A stretch of DNA of 64,000 nucleotides from Frankia alni ACN14a (GTDB taxonomy: Bacteria; Actinomycetota; Actinomycetes; Frankiales; Frankiaceae). The stretch covers positions 6,070,962 to 6,134,961 of the forward strand of contig NC_008278.1 in the NCBI RefSeq assembly GCF_000058485.1. Reading direction: 5' to 3'. A program made the position numbers and the translations under genes. The notes beneath the pieces are model-generated. The model did no database searches and had not been told where the DNA came from. It saw only the letters and a program-made list of their open reading frames with translations. This document shows, in pieces, positions 1 to 9,799 of this stretch. The stretch's first letter is position 1; each line of letters opens with the position of its first letter.

Positions 1-1
1 C

Positions 2-2038
2 CGGTTCATGCTGTGGCCGGGCTCGGCCATGGCCCGCGGCCGGGGCCGGGCCGACCGCGCCGCCGCAGCGGACGCCGCCATCGACGCAACCGGCCCGGAC
101 GCGCCGCGGCAGCGCCCGTCCGGGCCGCCGGCCTGGGTGATGGCCGCCGAGCTCGTCGAGACGTCGCGGCTGTGGGGCCGCACCGCGGCGCGGATCGACC
201 CGGACTGGATCGAGCCGCTGGCCGGACATCTCGTGCACCGCAGCTACAGCGAGCCGCGCTGGTCCCGCCGGCAGGGGGCGGTGCTCGCCGACGAGCGGGT
301 GACGCTGTACGGGGTGCCGATCGTCGCCGGTCGCCCGGTGCAGTACAGCCGGATCGACCCGGCGCTGTGCCGGGAGCTGTTCATCCGCCACGCCCTGGTC
401 GAGGGCGACTGGCAGACCCGGCACGAGTTCTTCCAGCACAACCAGCGGCTGCTCGCCGACGCCGAGGAGCTGGAGCACCGGGCGCGCCGGCGCGACATCG
501 TCGTCGACGACGAGGTGCTGTTCGGCTTCTACGCCGAGCGGATCCCGGCCGACGTCGTCTCCGTCCGGCACTTCGACGCCTGGTGGCGCAAGGCCCGGCG
601 CGGCTCCCCCGACCTGCTCGACTTTCCCCGTTCGCTGCTCGTCTCGGCGGGCGCGGGCGACGTACGCGAGACCGACTACCCCGACGTCTGGCGGCTGGGC
701 GAGCTGGCCCTGCCGCTGAGCTACCAGTTCGAGCCGGGGGCGGCGGCCGACGGGGTCACCGTGCACATTCCGTTGCCCGTGCTCAACCAGGTGAGCGCCG
801 AGGGCTTCGAGTGGCAGGTCCCGGGCCTGCGCGAGGAGCTGGTGACCGCGCTGATCCGCGGGCTGCCGAAGGTGGTCAGGCGCAGCTTCGTGCCGGCGCC
901 GAACTACGCGCGCGCGGTGCTCACACACCTCACCCCGGGGCAGGCCCCGCTGCTGGTCGCGGTCGAGCACGAGCTGCGCCGGATGGGCGGTCCGGAGATC
1001 CCGCGGGATTCCTGGTCGCTGGCCGCCGTCCCGGACCATCTGCGGATCACCTTCCGGGTCGAGGATGCTCGCGGGGCGGTGCTCGCCGAGGGCAAGGACC
1101 TCGACGCGATCAAGCAGCGGCTGCGGCCGCGGACCCGGGAGGCCGTCGCCGCCGCCGCGGACGGCGTCGAACGGACCGGGCTGCGGTCCTGGGACGGCGT
1201 CGGCAGCCTGCCCAGGGTCGTCGAGCTGCGCCGCGGCGGCCACGTCGTCAAGGCCTTCCCGGCGCTGGTCGACGAGGGCAGCACCGTCGCAGTCCGGGCC
1301 ACCGACACCGAGACCGAGCAGCGCCAGGCGATGTGGGCCGGCACCCGCCGGCTCGTGCTGCTCGGCGTCGCCTCCCCGATCCGCGGCCTCAACGGGCGGC
1401 TGTCCAACGCGGCGAAGCTGGCCCTGAGCCACAACCCGCACCGCGACGCCGCCGACCTGCTCGACGACTGCGTGCGGGCCGCCGCCGACCGCCTCATCAC
1501 CGCCGCGGGCGGCCCGGCCTGGGACGAGGCGGGCTTCACCGCGCTGCTCGCCGCGGTGCGCGCCGGCCTGCCCGAGGCGTCGTTCGCGGTCGTCCGCGAA
1601 GTCCAGCAGGTCCTCGCGCTCAGCCACACGGTCGACCTGGCGCTGCGGGACCTGCGCGCCCCGGCGTTGGCCGCCTCGGTCGCCGACGCCCGCGGGCAGC
1701 TCGACGCGTTGATCTACCGCGGTTTCGTCACCGACACCGGCGCGGACCGGCTCGCCGACCTCGCCCGCTACCTCACCGCGCTGGAACGGCGGCTGGAACG
1801 GCTGCCCCGCGACCCCGGCCGGGACCGGATCAACACGGCGACGGTCGGACGGGCGCGGGAGGCCTACCGGGAGCTGCTGGCGACGGTGCCGGCGGGTCGC
1901 GAGCCGGGCGAGGAGATCCGCCGCATCCGCTGGATGCTCGAGGAGCTGCGGGTGAGCCTGTTCGCCCAGAACCTGCGCACCCCGTACCCCGTCTCCGAGG
2001 AACGCGTCTACCGCGCCATCGACACCCTTCTCGGCTGA
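2..2038 (+). CDS. hrpA: ATP-dependent RNA helicase HrpA, C-terminal part (5' end outside window)
   Basis: The frame is open from the first bases of the window to TGA at 2036-2038. About 678 codons are visible, so this is the C-terminal half of a DEAH-box helicase of roughly 1300 residues; the helicase core lies upstream of the window. The motifs PAWVMAAELVETSRLWGR and HRSYSEPRWSRRQGAV (about residues 40-90) are hallmarks of the HrpA region after the helicase-associated domains. The downstream 400 residues match the DUF3418 C-terminal extension typical of bacterial HrpA (block RYLTALERRLERLP, end region RWMLEELRVSLFAQNL). Known role of the family: 3'-5' RNA helicase acting in mRNA processing and rescue of stalled ribosomes. 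No sign of disruption in the visible part. Confidence 0.9.
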   Translation, partial: RFMLWPGSAMARGRGRADRAAAADAAIDATGPDAPRQRPSGPPAWVMAAELVETSRLWGRTAARIDPDWIEPLAGHLVHRSYSEPRWSRRQGAVLADERVTLYGVPIVAGRPVQYSRIDPALCRELFIRHALVEGDWQTRHEFFQHNQRLLADAEELEHRARRRDIVVDDEVLFGFYAERIPADVVSVRHFDAWWRKARRGSPDLLDFPRSLLVSAGAGDVRETDYPDVWRLGELALPLSYQFEPGAAADGVTVHIPLPVLNQVSAEGFEWQVPGLREELVTALIRGLPKVVRRSFVPAPNYARAVLTHLTPGQAPLLVAVEHELRRMGGPEIPRDSWSLAAVPDHLRITFRVEDARGAVLAEGKDLDAIKQRLRPRTREAVAAAADGVERTGLRSWDGVGSLPRVVELRRGGHVVKAFPALVDEGSTVAVRATDTETEQRQAMWAGTRRLVLLGVASPIRGLNGRLSNAAKLALSHNPHRDAADLLDDCVRAAADRLITAAGGPAWDEAGFTALLAAVRAGLPEASFAVVREVQQVLALSHTVDLALRDLRAPALAASVADARGQLDALIYRGFVTDTGADRLADLARYLTALERRLERLPRDPGRDRINTATVGRAREAYRELLATVPAGREPGEEIRRIRWMLEELRVSLFAQNLRTPYPVSEERVYRAIDTLLG

Positions 2039-2106
2039 CGCCTTCGACCCCGGGCCTACCGCGGGGGTAACTTCACGCTTGCTCTGCGTGGTGGGATGAT
2101 GTCCAC

Positions 2107-2151
2107 TCTGCGGATGTCGGCTCTGCGGATGTCGGCTCTGCGGATGTCGGC
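2107..2151. repeat. Three perfect tandem copies of a 15-bp unit
   Basis: The 15-mer TCTGCGGATGTCGGC is repeated three times head to tail just after hrpA. A 15-bp period keeps frame if translated, and it runs directly into the NB-ARC-like remnant, so it may be expanded coding sequence of the decayed gene. Confidence 0.8.
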
Positions 2152-2420
2152 GGCGATGCGCCGGTTCGCCCCGGCGCTCGGCCTGCCTGCGCGCGCCGAA
2201 CCGTCCGCCGTCCTCGCGCGCGCCTCGACCGGACCGACCTTCGCTGAATGATCATCCTGGACGGCGCCCCCGGCCTCGACGCGCTGCCGGCATGGCTGCT
2301 CCCGGCCGAGGCCGGGCGGGTGCTGCTGACCTCCCGCGACCCCAGCTGGGAGCCATGCGACCGGACCCTGCCGGTCGGCTCCCTGAGCCGACCGGAGGCG
2401 ATCACCCTCAGCTCGGACTC
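2150..2420 (+). pseudogene. Decayed fragment of an NB-ARC/TPR (STAND) protein
   Basis: Two short reading frames in different phases resemble consecutive pieces of an NB-ARC ATPase. From about 2156 the phase-2 frame reads MRRFAPALGLPARAEPSAVL, like the helical segment before Walker B, and stops at TGA 2245-2247. From 2248 the phase-1 frame reads MIILDGAPGLDALPAW followed by LLTSRDPSWEP and LPVGSLSRPEAITL. These match the Walker B strand, sensor (TSR) and following segment of actinobacterial NB-ARC/TPR proteins. There is no Walker A, no TPR part and no continuous frame, so this is a remnant. The recognition is by pattern only, hence moderate confidence. A complete relative of the same class lies at 17.0-21.0 kb. 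Confidence 0.45.
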
Positions 2421-2443
2421 CGGCCAGATTGAGGCCAGATCAT

Positions 2444-2495
2444 GCCGAGGCTTCGGCACGGTTTTTCGGCCGAAAACCGTGCCTAACCCTCGGCA
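2444..2495. other. Long inverted repeat (hairpin)
   Basis: Arms GGCACGGTTTT (2455-2465) and AAAACCGTGCC (2473-2483) are perfectly complementary over 11 bp around a 7-nt loop. An outer stem GCCGAGG (2444-2450) / CCTCGGC (2489-2495) extends the structure. There is no terminal T-run on either strand. It could be a transcription terminator between hrpA and the convergent esterase gene, or the end of a lost mobile sequence. Confidence 0.6.
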
Positions 2496-2583
2496 CGATT
2501 CTGTACACGGTCGATCGCAGAGAGGCACTAAGTGGGTGGCACGGCCAGTGGCCGCAGAGGGCGGTGAGCCGACCCCGCGGCCC

Positions 2584-2723
2584 AGATCGGGGCGACCCGG
2601 ATCGGGGCGACCCGGATCGGGGCGGCCCAGATCGGGACGGTCGGGACCGGGACGGTCGGGACCGGGACGGTCGGGACCGGGACGGTCAGATCGCGCCGCC
2701 CGGATCGCGCCGCCCGGACCCTG
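2584..2723. repeat. Degenerate 15-bp minisatellite
   Basis: A run of about nine imperfect 15-nt units of the type GATCGGGGCGACCCG, drifting to GACCGGGACGGTCGG and then to a GATCGCGCCGCCCG variant. The region 2421-2845 otherwise shows nothing with coding character: frames through it give only low-complexity Arg/Gly/Asp text. Confidence 0.75.
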
Positions 2724-2845
2724 CGGGACTCGGTCATCCGGTTCCGCGGAACCGGGTCCAGCCGCGAGGTGACACCCGGGAACATGGCGCGGGTCTAACG
2801 CCCTTGGTCCTGGCGGTCGGCCGGGAGTACCGGGCCCGGACCGGG

Positions 2846-4567
2846 TCAGGGCCCGGCAACGGGAGCGGCCGGTGACGCCGCGGCGACGCTGGCGCCCAGG
2901 GCGGAGCCGATGTCCAGGGCTGAGTTGGCACCCAAACCGGAGTCGGAGCTCCGGGCGCCGGAGGCGTCCGGGACGACCAGCGTGTCCGGGATGGCCGAAG
3001 CGTTCGGGAAGACCGAGGCGTCCGGGATGACCGGGGTGTCGAGGGAGGCGGGGGCGGAGAAGTCCCACAGGGCGCCGATGGCCCACCACGGCCAGGCATG
3101 GCCGCCGTCCCACAGGATGTGCTGCAGCTCGGAGCCGGGCGCGAAGCGGCTGGCCTCCGCCTCGCCGTCGGGGAGGTTCATCTTCAGGTAGTCCGACCAG
3201 CCGCCGCGCCAGGGCACGGTCCTGTCCGCGGTGCCATGGATGTGCAGCATCCGGACGGGGACGGTCGGGCAGGACACCAGCGCCTGCCCGCCGACCATGC
3301 CGACCGCGGCGACGAGGTCGGGGGCCTCGCAGGCGACCCGGGCGGCGAGCATCGCGCCGTTGGAGAAACCCCACACGTACACCCGGCTGCGATCCACCGG
3401 GGTGTGGCGGGCGGCGTCGTCGACGATCTGGCGCAGGTAGCCGACGTCGTCGGTGGTGGCCTGGCCGCAGCAGCCGCCGGCGTTCCACGCCTCATGGACA
3501 CCGACCCCGTAGGCGACGGCGAAGCCATGGGCGTCGGCGAACGGATCCGCCCCCGACATCTCCCGCACGTTCTCGGGGCTGTTGAGCAGGCCGTGCAGGA
3601 GGATCACCAGCGGGCGGGCGGTGCCGCGGAATGTGGGCGAGAGCCGGACGTCGGTGTGCAGTTGGTAGGTCCGCCCGGAGGCCAGGCGGTGCACGGCGTC
3701 CGCGGCCGCTGCCGCCGGGCCGGTTCCGGCCGGGGAGGGCGCGGCGGACGCGGAAGGCCCGGCGGAGATCTCCGCGCCCAGGGCCGCGGCCAGGCCCCCG
3801 GCCGCGGGCGAACCGGCGGCAGCGGGCGCGCTCGTGCCGCCATGCGCGCTCGTGCCGCCATGCGCGCTCGTGCCGCCGGGCGAGCCCGCGCCGGCAGGTG
3901 AGCTGCCGCGAGCGGGCGGTCTGCCACCGGACGGCGAAAGGCCACCCGAAGGTGAAAGGCCACCGGACGGCGAAAGGCCACCCGAAGGTGAAAGGCCACC
4001 GGACGGCGAAAGGCTGCCCGAAGGTGAAAGGCCGCCAGCGGGCGACAGGCGGCCGGCGTGCGAGACGGCGGCCGATCGGGGGTCGGCGGGGGGCGGGCTG
4101 GCCGGTGGGAGCGGGGCGACGCCCGGCAGCCGGGGACCGGCGACGGAGGCGACGGCCGGTAGCCGGGGCGTGTCCGCGGTGGCCGCACCGGCCGCGGCGG
4201 CTGCGGTGGGAGCGGCGACTGCGGTGGGGGCAGCGGGTGCGGCGGGTGCGGCGGGTGCGGCGGGTGCGGCGGGTGCGGCGGGTGCGGCGGGTGCGGCGGC
4301 TATCGAGGACGGGCCGGTGAGGTGGGCAGTGCCGGCCGAGGACCCTGCGGCGGCCGCCGGGGCCGAGGCGACCGACGCGGCGGTGGCCGACGCGGATGAC
4401 GACGGCGACAACGCCGCGAGGATGAGGGTGGCCAGGCCGACGGCGACCACGCCGACGATCCCGACTCCGCGCCGCAGCCGTCCCCGCCGGGACAGCCCGA
4501 CCCGCGCCCAACGCAGCACGGACACCGTCCTCTCAACTCCTCGTCTCCGCCCGGTCAGAGCGGTCAT
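2846..4567 (-). CDS. Secreted PHB-depolymerase/feruloyl-esterase-like alpha/beta hydrolase
   Basis: 573 codons. The N-terminus is basic (RRR, RRGRLRRG) and followed by a single hydrophobic segment at about residues 34-54, so the protein is exported or membrane anchored. Residues ~55-295 are a low-complexity Ala/Pro/Ser/Gly linker containing perfect DNA repeats: a 9-bp AAP-type run near 4226-4300 and alternating 18-bp SPSGGL units near 3930-4030. The catalytic domain (about 299-545) matches the esterase PHB depolymerase family: oxyanion strand LVILLHGLL, nucleophile GFSNGA (Ser402), acid HGTADRTVPW (Asp448) and DGGHAWPWW (His490). The pair GGCCGQ fits the conserved cysteines of the family. Function: hydrolysis of a short-chain polyester or carboxylic ester outside the cell; substrate unknown. 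It is a monocistronic-looking gene. The upstream start could also be an internal GTG, which would not affect the signal segment. Confidence 0.8.
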   Translation of the reverse strand: MTALTGRRRGVERTVSVLRWARVGLSRRGRLRRGVGIVGVVAVGLATLILAALSPSSSASATAASVASAPAAAAGSSAGTAHLTGPSSIAAAPAAPAAPAAPAAPAAPAAPAAPTAVAAPTAAAAAGAATADTPRLPAVASVAGPRLPGVAPLPPASPPPADPRSAAVSHAGRLSPAGGLSPSGSLSPSGGLSPSGGLSPSGGLSPSGGLSPSGGRPPARGSSPAGAGSPGGTSAHGGTSAHGGTSAPAAAGSPAAGGLAAALGAEISAGPSASAAPSPAGTGPAAAAADAVHRLASGRTYQLHTDVRLSPTFRGTARPLVILLHGLLNSPENVREMSGADPFADAHGFAVAYGVGVHEAWNAGGCCGQATTDDVGYLRQIVDDAARHTPVDRSRVYVWGFSNGAMLAARVACEAPDLVAAVGMVGGQALVSCPTVPVRMLHIHGTADRTVPWRGGWSDYLKMNLPDGEAEASRFAPGSELQHILWDGGHAWPWWAIGALWDFSAPASLDTPVIPDASVFPNASAIPDTLVVPDASGARSSDSGLGANSALDIGSALGASVAAASPAAPVAGP

Positions 4568-5020
4568 GCTAACCCGCTTCCCGTCAAGAACTCCTATACC
4601 GGGCTAGCACAGCACAGCAGAGGGCAGTTCGTCCGAATCCGGACGGCTTGCGCACCCGCCCGGGTGCGCCCGACCGTGCCGCGACCGCCCGGAACCGGGC
4701 ACCTGCCCGGACCGAACTCGCCCGGCGGACCAGGCCGGACGGACTCGGGCCGCAGCCGTCCCGAAACGCCCGGCCCGGCCGACCGGCCGGGTAGCCCAGA
4801 CGAGTCCGGGGGGCCGCTTGCGGTGCGTTGTGCACGGTCGGAACCTGCAGACCGTTGTGAGGGAGGGGTCGTGACCCGAGGGTCGAGCGGGAGGCAGGGA
4901 GGTAGGCGGGTAGGGAGGTAGGCGGGTAGGGAGGTAGGGAGGTAGGGAGGTAGGGCGCGGCAGGGTGGGGGTACCGCCACTACCCGGCGTTGATCGTCTA
5001 CGACCTCGAGGAGGCAGGAC
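4568..5020. repeat. Intergenic region with an octamer repeat block (4889-4957)
   Basis: 453 bp between the esterase start and the galK stop with no plausible gene. At about 4889-4957 there is a purine-rich array of GGGAGGTA units interspersed with GCGGGTAG variants (around eight copies), immediately 3' of galK. The strand asymmetry (G/A on plus) could form an unusual structure; no terminator with T-tail is visible. Confidence 0.6.
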
Positions 5021-6405
<1,385 letters not shown>

Positions 6406-6409
<4 letters not shown>

Positions 6410-7539
6410 GACGGACGGATCCGCAGCGGCGCGGCGGGGACCGCCTCGAGGCCGCCGGGCAGGGTTGCCTCCCCGTCCCAGGCGTCCGCCATGACCGCGC
6501 GCAACCGGCCCGCGGCGTCCTCGGGGGTGAGGTCGCGCGCGGGCTCCGCGAGCATCTCGTAGCCGACGAGGTGCTTGCGGATCGTCGGCGAGCGCAGCAG
6601 CGGCGGGTAGAAGTGGGCGTGCAGCTGCCAGACCCCCTCGGCGGGACGCCGCGAACCGGTCGGCCGGCTCGTGGCCCCCGCCGGGTGCGGACCAGGGGCG
6701 CCGTGCCAGCCCATCGAGAACGGGAACGGGTGGTCGAACAGGGCGTCGTAGCCGGCGAGCAGGCGGCCCAGCACGTCGGCCAGGCTGTCCCGCTGGGCGC
6801 GGTCGAGGTCGGCGAGCCGCTGGACGGGTCGGCGGGGCAGCAGCAGCGTCTCGAAGGGCCACACCGCCCAGAACGGCACGACGACGAGCCAGTCGGAGTC
6901 GTCGAGAACGATCCGCTCCGCGGCGCGTGTCTCGGTGCGCAGGTAGTCGAGCAGCAGCGAGCTGCCCGACCGGGCGAAGTGCTCCCGCTGGTGGGTGTCC
7001 TCGGCGGCGGCCTCGTCGGGCAGGGCGTCGCAGGCCCAGATCTGCCCGTGGGGATGGGGGTTGGAGGCGCCCATCGCGGTGCCGCGGTTCTCGAAGACCT
7101 GCACCCAGCGCCACCGCTCGGACAGCTCGGCCTCCTGCGCCGCCCACGTGTCGACGACCGCGCGGACCTCGTAGGAGGACATGTCGACCAGCCCACGGCC
7201 GTGGTGCGGGCCGAAGCAGACGACCCGGCAGGTCCCGTGCGCGGGGGCGCTGCGCAGCAGTCCGCCCGGGTCGGCGCCGGGCGGCGCGGGATCGCTCTCG
7301 GCGGGTCGCAGCGCCGGGAAGTCGTTGGTGAACACGTACGTGCCCCGGTAGTCGGGATTGCGAGCGCCGCCCGCACGCTCGTTGCCGGGGCACAGGTGGC
7401 AGGCGGGATCGTACGCGACGGCGGGAGGCGTCGCCGCCGTCTCCCGGCCGCCGTGCCAGGGGCGCCGAACCCGCCCCGGCGAGACCAGGACCCAGCGGCC
7501 GGTCAGGGGATTGAACCGCCGATGCGTGGTGTCGTCCAT
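6406..7539 (-). CDS. galT: Galactose-1-phosphate uridylyltransferase
   Basis: Exchanges UMP between UDP-glucose and galactose-1-phosphate; first gene of a galT-galK pair. 377 residues from ATG 7539, where the protein begins MDDTTHRRFNPLTGRWVLVS, the usual GalT N-terminus; the frame is open further upstream but that sequence is not GalT-like. Visible motifs: zinc-site CHLCPGNERAGG, the substrate segment ENRGTAMGASN, and the catalytic HPH triad in NPHPHGQIWA, which carries the uridylylated histidine. No galE lies next to the pair; the epimerase at 52-53 kb belongs to a surface-polysaccharide block. Ends in a 4-bp overlap with galK. Confidence 0.95.
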
Positions 7540-7890
7540 CGATTCGACAGCCTGCCACGGCCCCGGCCGGACCGGCCCCGTCCGGACCACCCCGGAAGAT
7601 CCACCGGCGGCCGAGGCGACAGGCCACCCGGACCGCCCGGTTACCTGACGCAACGCACTGACGACTCTAGGGTCAGGGGGTGGCACCGCCGCGGCGCGGT
7701 CGCGACAACCCGCACGTGCGGCGATCCGGACGGGCGACGGCCGGGCAGGGGCCGGGGCCGTCGGCGCGTCGCGGCCCCCCGACGCATGCAACGCGCATCA
7801 CACGGCGGATCGGACAGGCGGCAGCGGTCAACCGCCGGCAGTCGGCAGTCGGAGGCCGGCGGCCGACCGGCTCGGAAGGGACGGCAGGGC
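7540..7890 (+). promoter_or_regulatory. Divergent intergenic region galT / PhoX-like gene with candidate promoter at 7645-7673
   Basis: 351 bp between two divergent starts. On the plus strand CTGACG (7645-7650), a 17-bp spacer and TAGGGT (7668-7673) form a reasonable vegetative promoter with a start point near 7680, giving the PhoX-like gene a leader of about 210 nt. A GTG begins exactly at 7680, but the frame behind it has only Arg/Gly-rich shadow text. No clear galT promoter or operator was recognised. Confidence 0.35.
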
Positions 7891-9051
7891 ATGGATCGAC
7901 GGACGTTGCTGCGCTCGGCGGTGGCGGCGCTGGGCACCGCCGCGTTCTCCGGGGCCACCTGGCGTGCGGCCCTGGCCGCCACCGCCCGGCCCGGAGTGGG
8001 GCCCTACGGGCCGCTGCGCCCGCCGGACCGTTCGGGGGTGGCCCTTCCCGCCGGCTTCACCAGCCGGATCGTCGCCCGCTCGCACCTGCTCGTCGGCGCG
8101 ACCGAGTACGTGTGGCACGACGCGCCGGACGGCGGGGCCTGCTTCCCCGGGCCCGGCGGCGGCTGGACCTACGTGTCGAACTCCGAGGTGATGCTGCACG
8201 GCGGCGCCTCGGCGCTGCGGTTCCGAGCCGACGGGACGATCGCCTCGGCGGGGCGCATCCTCGGCGGCACCACCGCCAACTGCGCCGGCGGGGCCACCCC
8301 GTGGGGGACGTGGCTGTCGTGCGAGGAGTTCTTCTCCGGCCGGGTGTACGAGGCGTGGCCGGACGGGTCGCGCAAGGCCGTGGCGCGCCCGGCCCTGGGC
8401 CGCTTCGCCCATGAGGCGGCCGCCTGCGACCCCGACCACCGGGTGATCTACCTGACCGAGGACCGCAAGGACGGCTGCTTCTACCGGTTCCGTCCGGACC
8501 GCTGGGGCGACCTGTCCGCCGGCCGGCTGGAGGTGCTGGTCGCCGATGCGCACGCCGAGTCCGGGCCGGTGCGCTGGGAGCGCGTACCCGACCCGGACGG
8601 CTTCCCCCGGGCCACCCGCCGGCAGGTTCGCGGGGCCCGCCAGTTCAACGGTGGCGAGGGCTGCTGGTACGCCCACGGCGTCTGCTACCTGACCACCAAG
8701 GGCGACGACCGGGTGTGGGCGTACCGGGCGGACGCCGGGCGGCTCGACCTGGTCTACGACCGGGCGAGCCAGCCCGACCCGCCGCCGCTCACCGGCGTGG
8801 ACAACGTCGTCGGCGCGCGCTCGGGAGACCTGTACGTGGCCGAGGACCACTCCCGTCCCGCCCTGGTACTCATCACCCCGGACGGCGTCGTCGCGCCCTT
8901 CCTGCGGCTGCCGGGACACGACAGGTCCGAGATCACCGGCCCGGCGTTCAGCCCGGACGGCAGCCGCCTGTACTTCTCCTCCCAGCGCGGGGTGACCGGG
9001 CGCAACCGCGGCGGCATCACGTTCGAGGTGACCGGCCCCTTCCGCCGGTGA
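7891..9051 (+). CDS. Tat-exported PhoX/DUF839-family protein (putative phosphatase)
   Basis: 386 residues from ATG 7891, with a purine-rich ribosome site (GGAAGGGACGGCAGGG) just upstream. The N-terminus MDRRTLLRSAVAALG is a twin-arginine signal with an Ala-rich h-region ending near residue 30. The mature part has the beta-propeller motifs of the PhoX alkaline-phosphatase/DUF839 family: WVSNSE-like YVSNSEVMLHGG, NCAGGATPWGTWLSCEE, GRFAHEAAACDP, IYLTEDRKDGCFYRF and the C-terminal SPDGSRLYFSSQRG. In characterised PhoX the Glu of SCEE, Asp/Glu residues of the propeller and Ca/Fe ions make the active site; here SCEE and TED are kept. Activity and substrate are inferred from family only. A paralogue (24599-25933) lies in the same window on the other strand. 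Confidence 0.82.
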   Translation: MDRRTLLRSAVAALGTAAFSGATWRAALAATARPGVGPYGPLRPPDRSGVALPAGFTSRIVARSHLLVGATEYVWHDAPDGGACFPGPGGGWTYVSNSEVMLHGGASALRFRADGTIASAGRILGGTTANCAGGATPWGTWLSCEEFFSGRVYEAWPDGSRKAVARPALGRFAHEAAACDPDHRVIYLTEDRKDGCFYRFRPDRWGDLSAGRLEVLVADAHAESGPVRWERVPDPDGFPRATRRQVRGARQFNGGEGCWYAHGVCYLTTKGDDRVWAYRADAGRLDLVYDRASQPDPPPLTGVDNVVGARSGDLYVAEDHSRPALVLITPDGVVAPFLRLPGHDRSEITGPAFSPDGSRLYFSSQRGVTGRNRGGITFEVTGPFRR

Positions 9052-9054
9052 CAG

Positions 9055-9087
9055 TTGAACCTGACTTCAGCTACAGAGACGTAGGAT
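9055..9087 (+). promoter_or_regulatory. Candidate soxR promoter with imperfect inverted repeat
   Basis: TAGGAT (9082-9087) lies seven bases before the soxR ATG, the spacing seen for leaderless transcripts, although AGGA inside it could also serve as a ribosome site. Upstream, GTTGAA (9054-9059) and TTCAGC (9066-9071) form a 5-of-6 inverted repeat spaced by six bases, where MerR-family proteins usually bind. It is only a weak match to the canonical SoxR box. Confidence 0.3.
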
Positions 9088-9094
9088 CGCGGGC

Positions 9095-9724
9095 ATGCTC
9101 CCCACCGACCTGCTGACCGTCGGCGAGCTGTCGCGGCGCAGCGGATTCGCACCCTCGGCGCTGCGCTTCTACGAGCGGCAGGGGCTGCTCGCCGCCACCC
9201 GCACCGCCGGCGGCCAGCGCCGGTACGAACGCCACGTGCTGCGCCGGCTGGCGTTCATCCGCGCGGCCACCGCGATGGGCCTGAGCCTCGACGAGGTCGC
9301 GCAGGCGCTGGCGTCACTGCCGGACGCCCGCACCCCGACGAAGGCGGACTGGTCGGCCATCTCGCGGCGCTGGCGCACCCGGCTGGACGAGGAGATCGCC
9401 GCCCTGGAGGCCCTGCGCGACGGGCTCGACTCGTGCATCGGCTGCGGCTGCCTGTCGCTGCGCCGCTGCCGGATCTCCAACCCCGCCGACCGGATCGGCG
9501 CCCTCGGCCCCGGGGCCCGCGCGCTGCCCGCGTCGCTGCGGGGCGCCGGGAGGATGCATCACGGCGGCCACCGCCCGCAGCCCGGCGTCGACGGCGTCAG
9601 TGGCGACGGCGTCAGTGGCGACGGCGTCAGTGGCGACGGCGTCAGTGGCGACGGCGTCAGTGGCGACGGCGACGGTCCGTGCCCGAGCGGACCCGCCGCC
9701 ACCCCGCCGGGGTCGGTCGGATAG
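9095..9724 (+). CDS. soxR: Redox-sensitive MerR-family regulator SoxR
   Basis: 209 residues. The N-terminal winged helix reads LTVGELSRRSGFAPSALRFYERQGLL (MerR class), followed by the dimerisation helix and the diagnostic [2Fe-2S] cluster motif C-X2-C-X-C-X5-C (CIGCGCLSLRRC; Cys114, 117, 119, 125). So it is a SoxR sensor responding to redox-active compounds rather than a metal sensor. After the cluster the protein should end near residue 145-150. Here about 60 more residues follow, including five copies of GVSGD encoded by a perfect 15-bp tandem repeat (about 9592-9666). In actinomycetes SoxR controls small oxidoreductase genes, and the next gene is an NADPH-dependent FMN reductase, which fits a SoxR target. 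Confidence 0.92.
   Translation: MLPTDLLTVGELSRRSGFAPSALRFYERQGLLAATRTAGGQRRYERHVLRRLAFIRAATAMGLSLDEVAQALASLPDARTPTKADWSAISRRWRTRLDEEIAALEALRDGLDSCIGCGCLSLRRCRISNPADRIGALGPGARALPASLRGAGRMHHGGHRPQPGVDGVSGDGVSGDGVSGDGVSGDGVSGDGDGPCPSGPAATPPGSVG
9592..9666 (+). repeat. Five tandem 15-bp units inside the soxR tail
   Basis: The unit GACGGCGTCAGTGGC is repeated five times in frame and encodes GVSGD repeats beyond the iron-sulfur motif. Perfect identity between copies indicates recent expansion. Confidence 0.85.
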
Positions 9725-9799
9725 ACAGACGTCACGGCGGGTGGCGCGGCGGTCCACGACCGCGCCAAGGTGAGCCGAAGCAGGGTCTGAGGAGGGGTT

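Noticed and set aside
7680-8414. Leaderless gene starting at GTG 7680
   Set aside because: A promoter-like TAGGGT precedes it, but the frame overlaps the PhoX-like gene out of phase and contains only Arg/Gly-rich shadow text.
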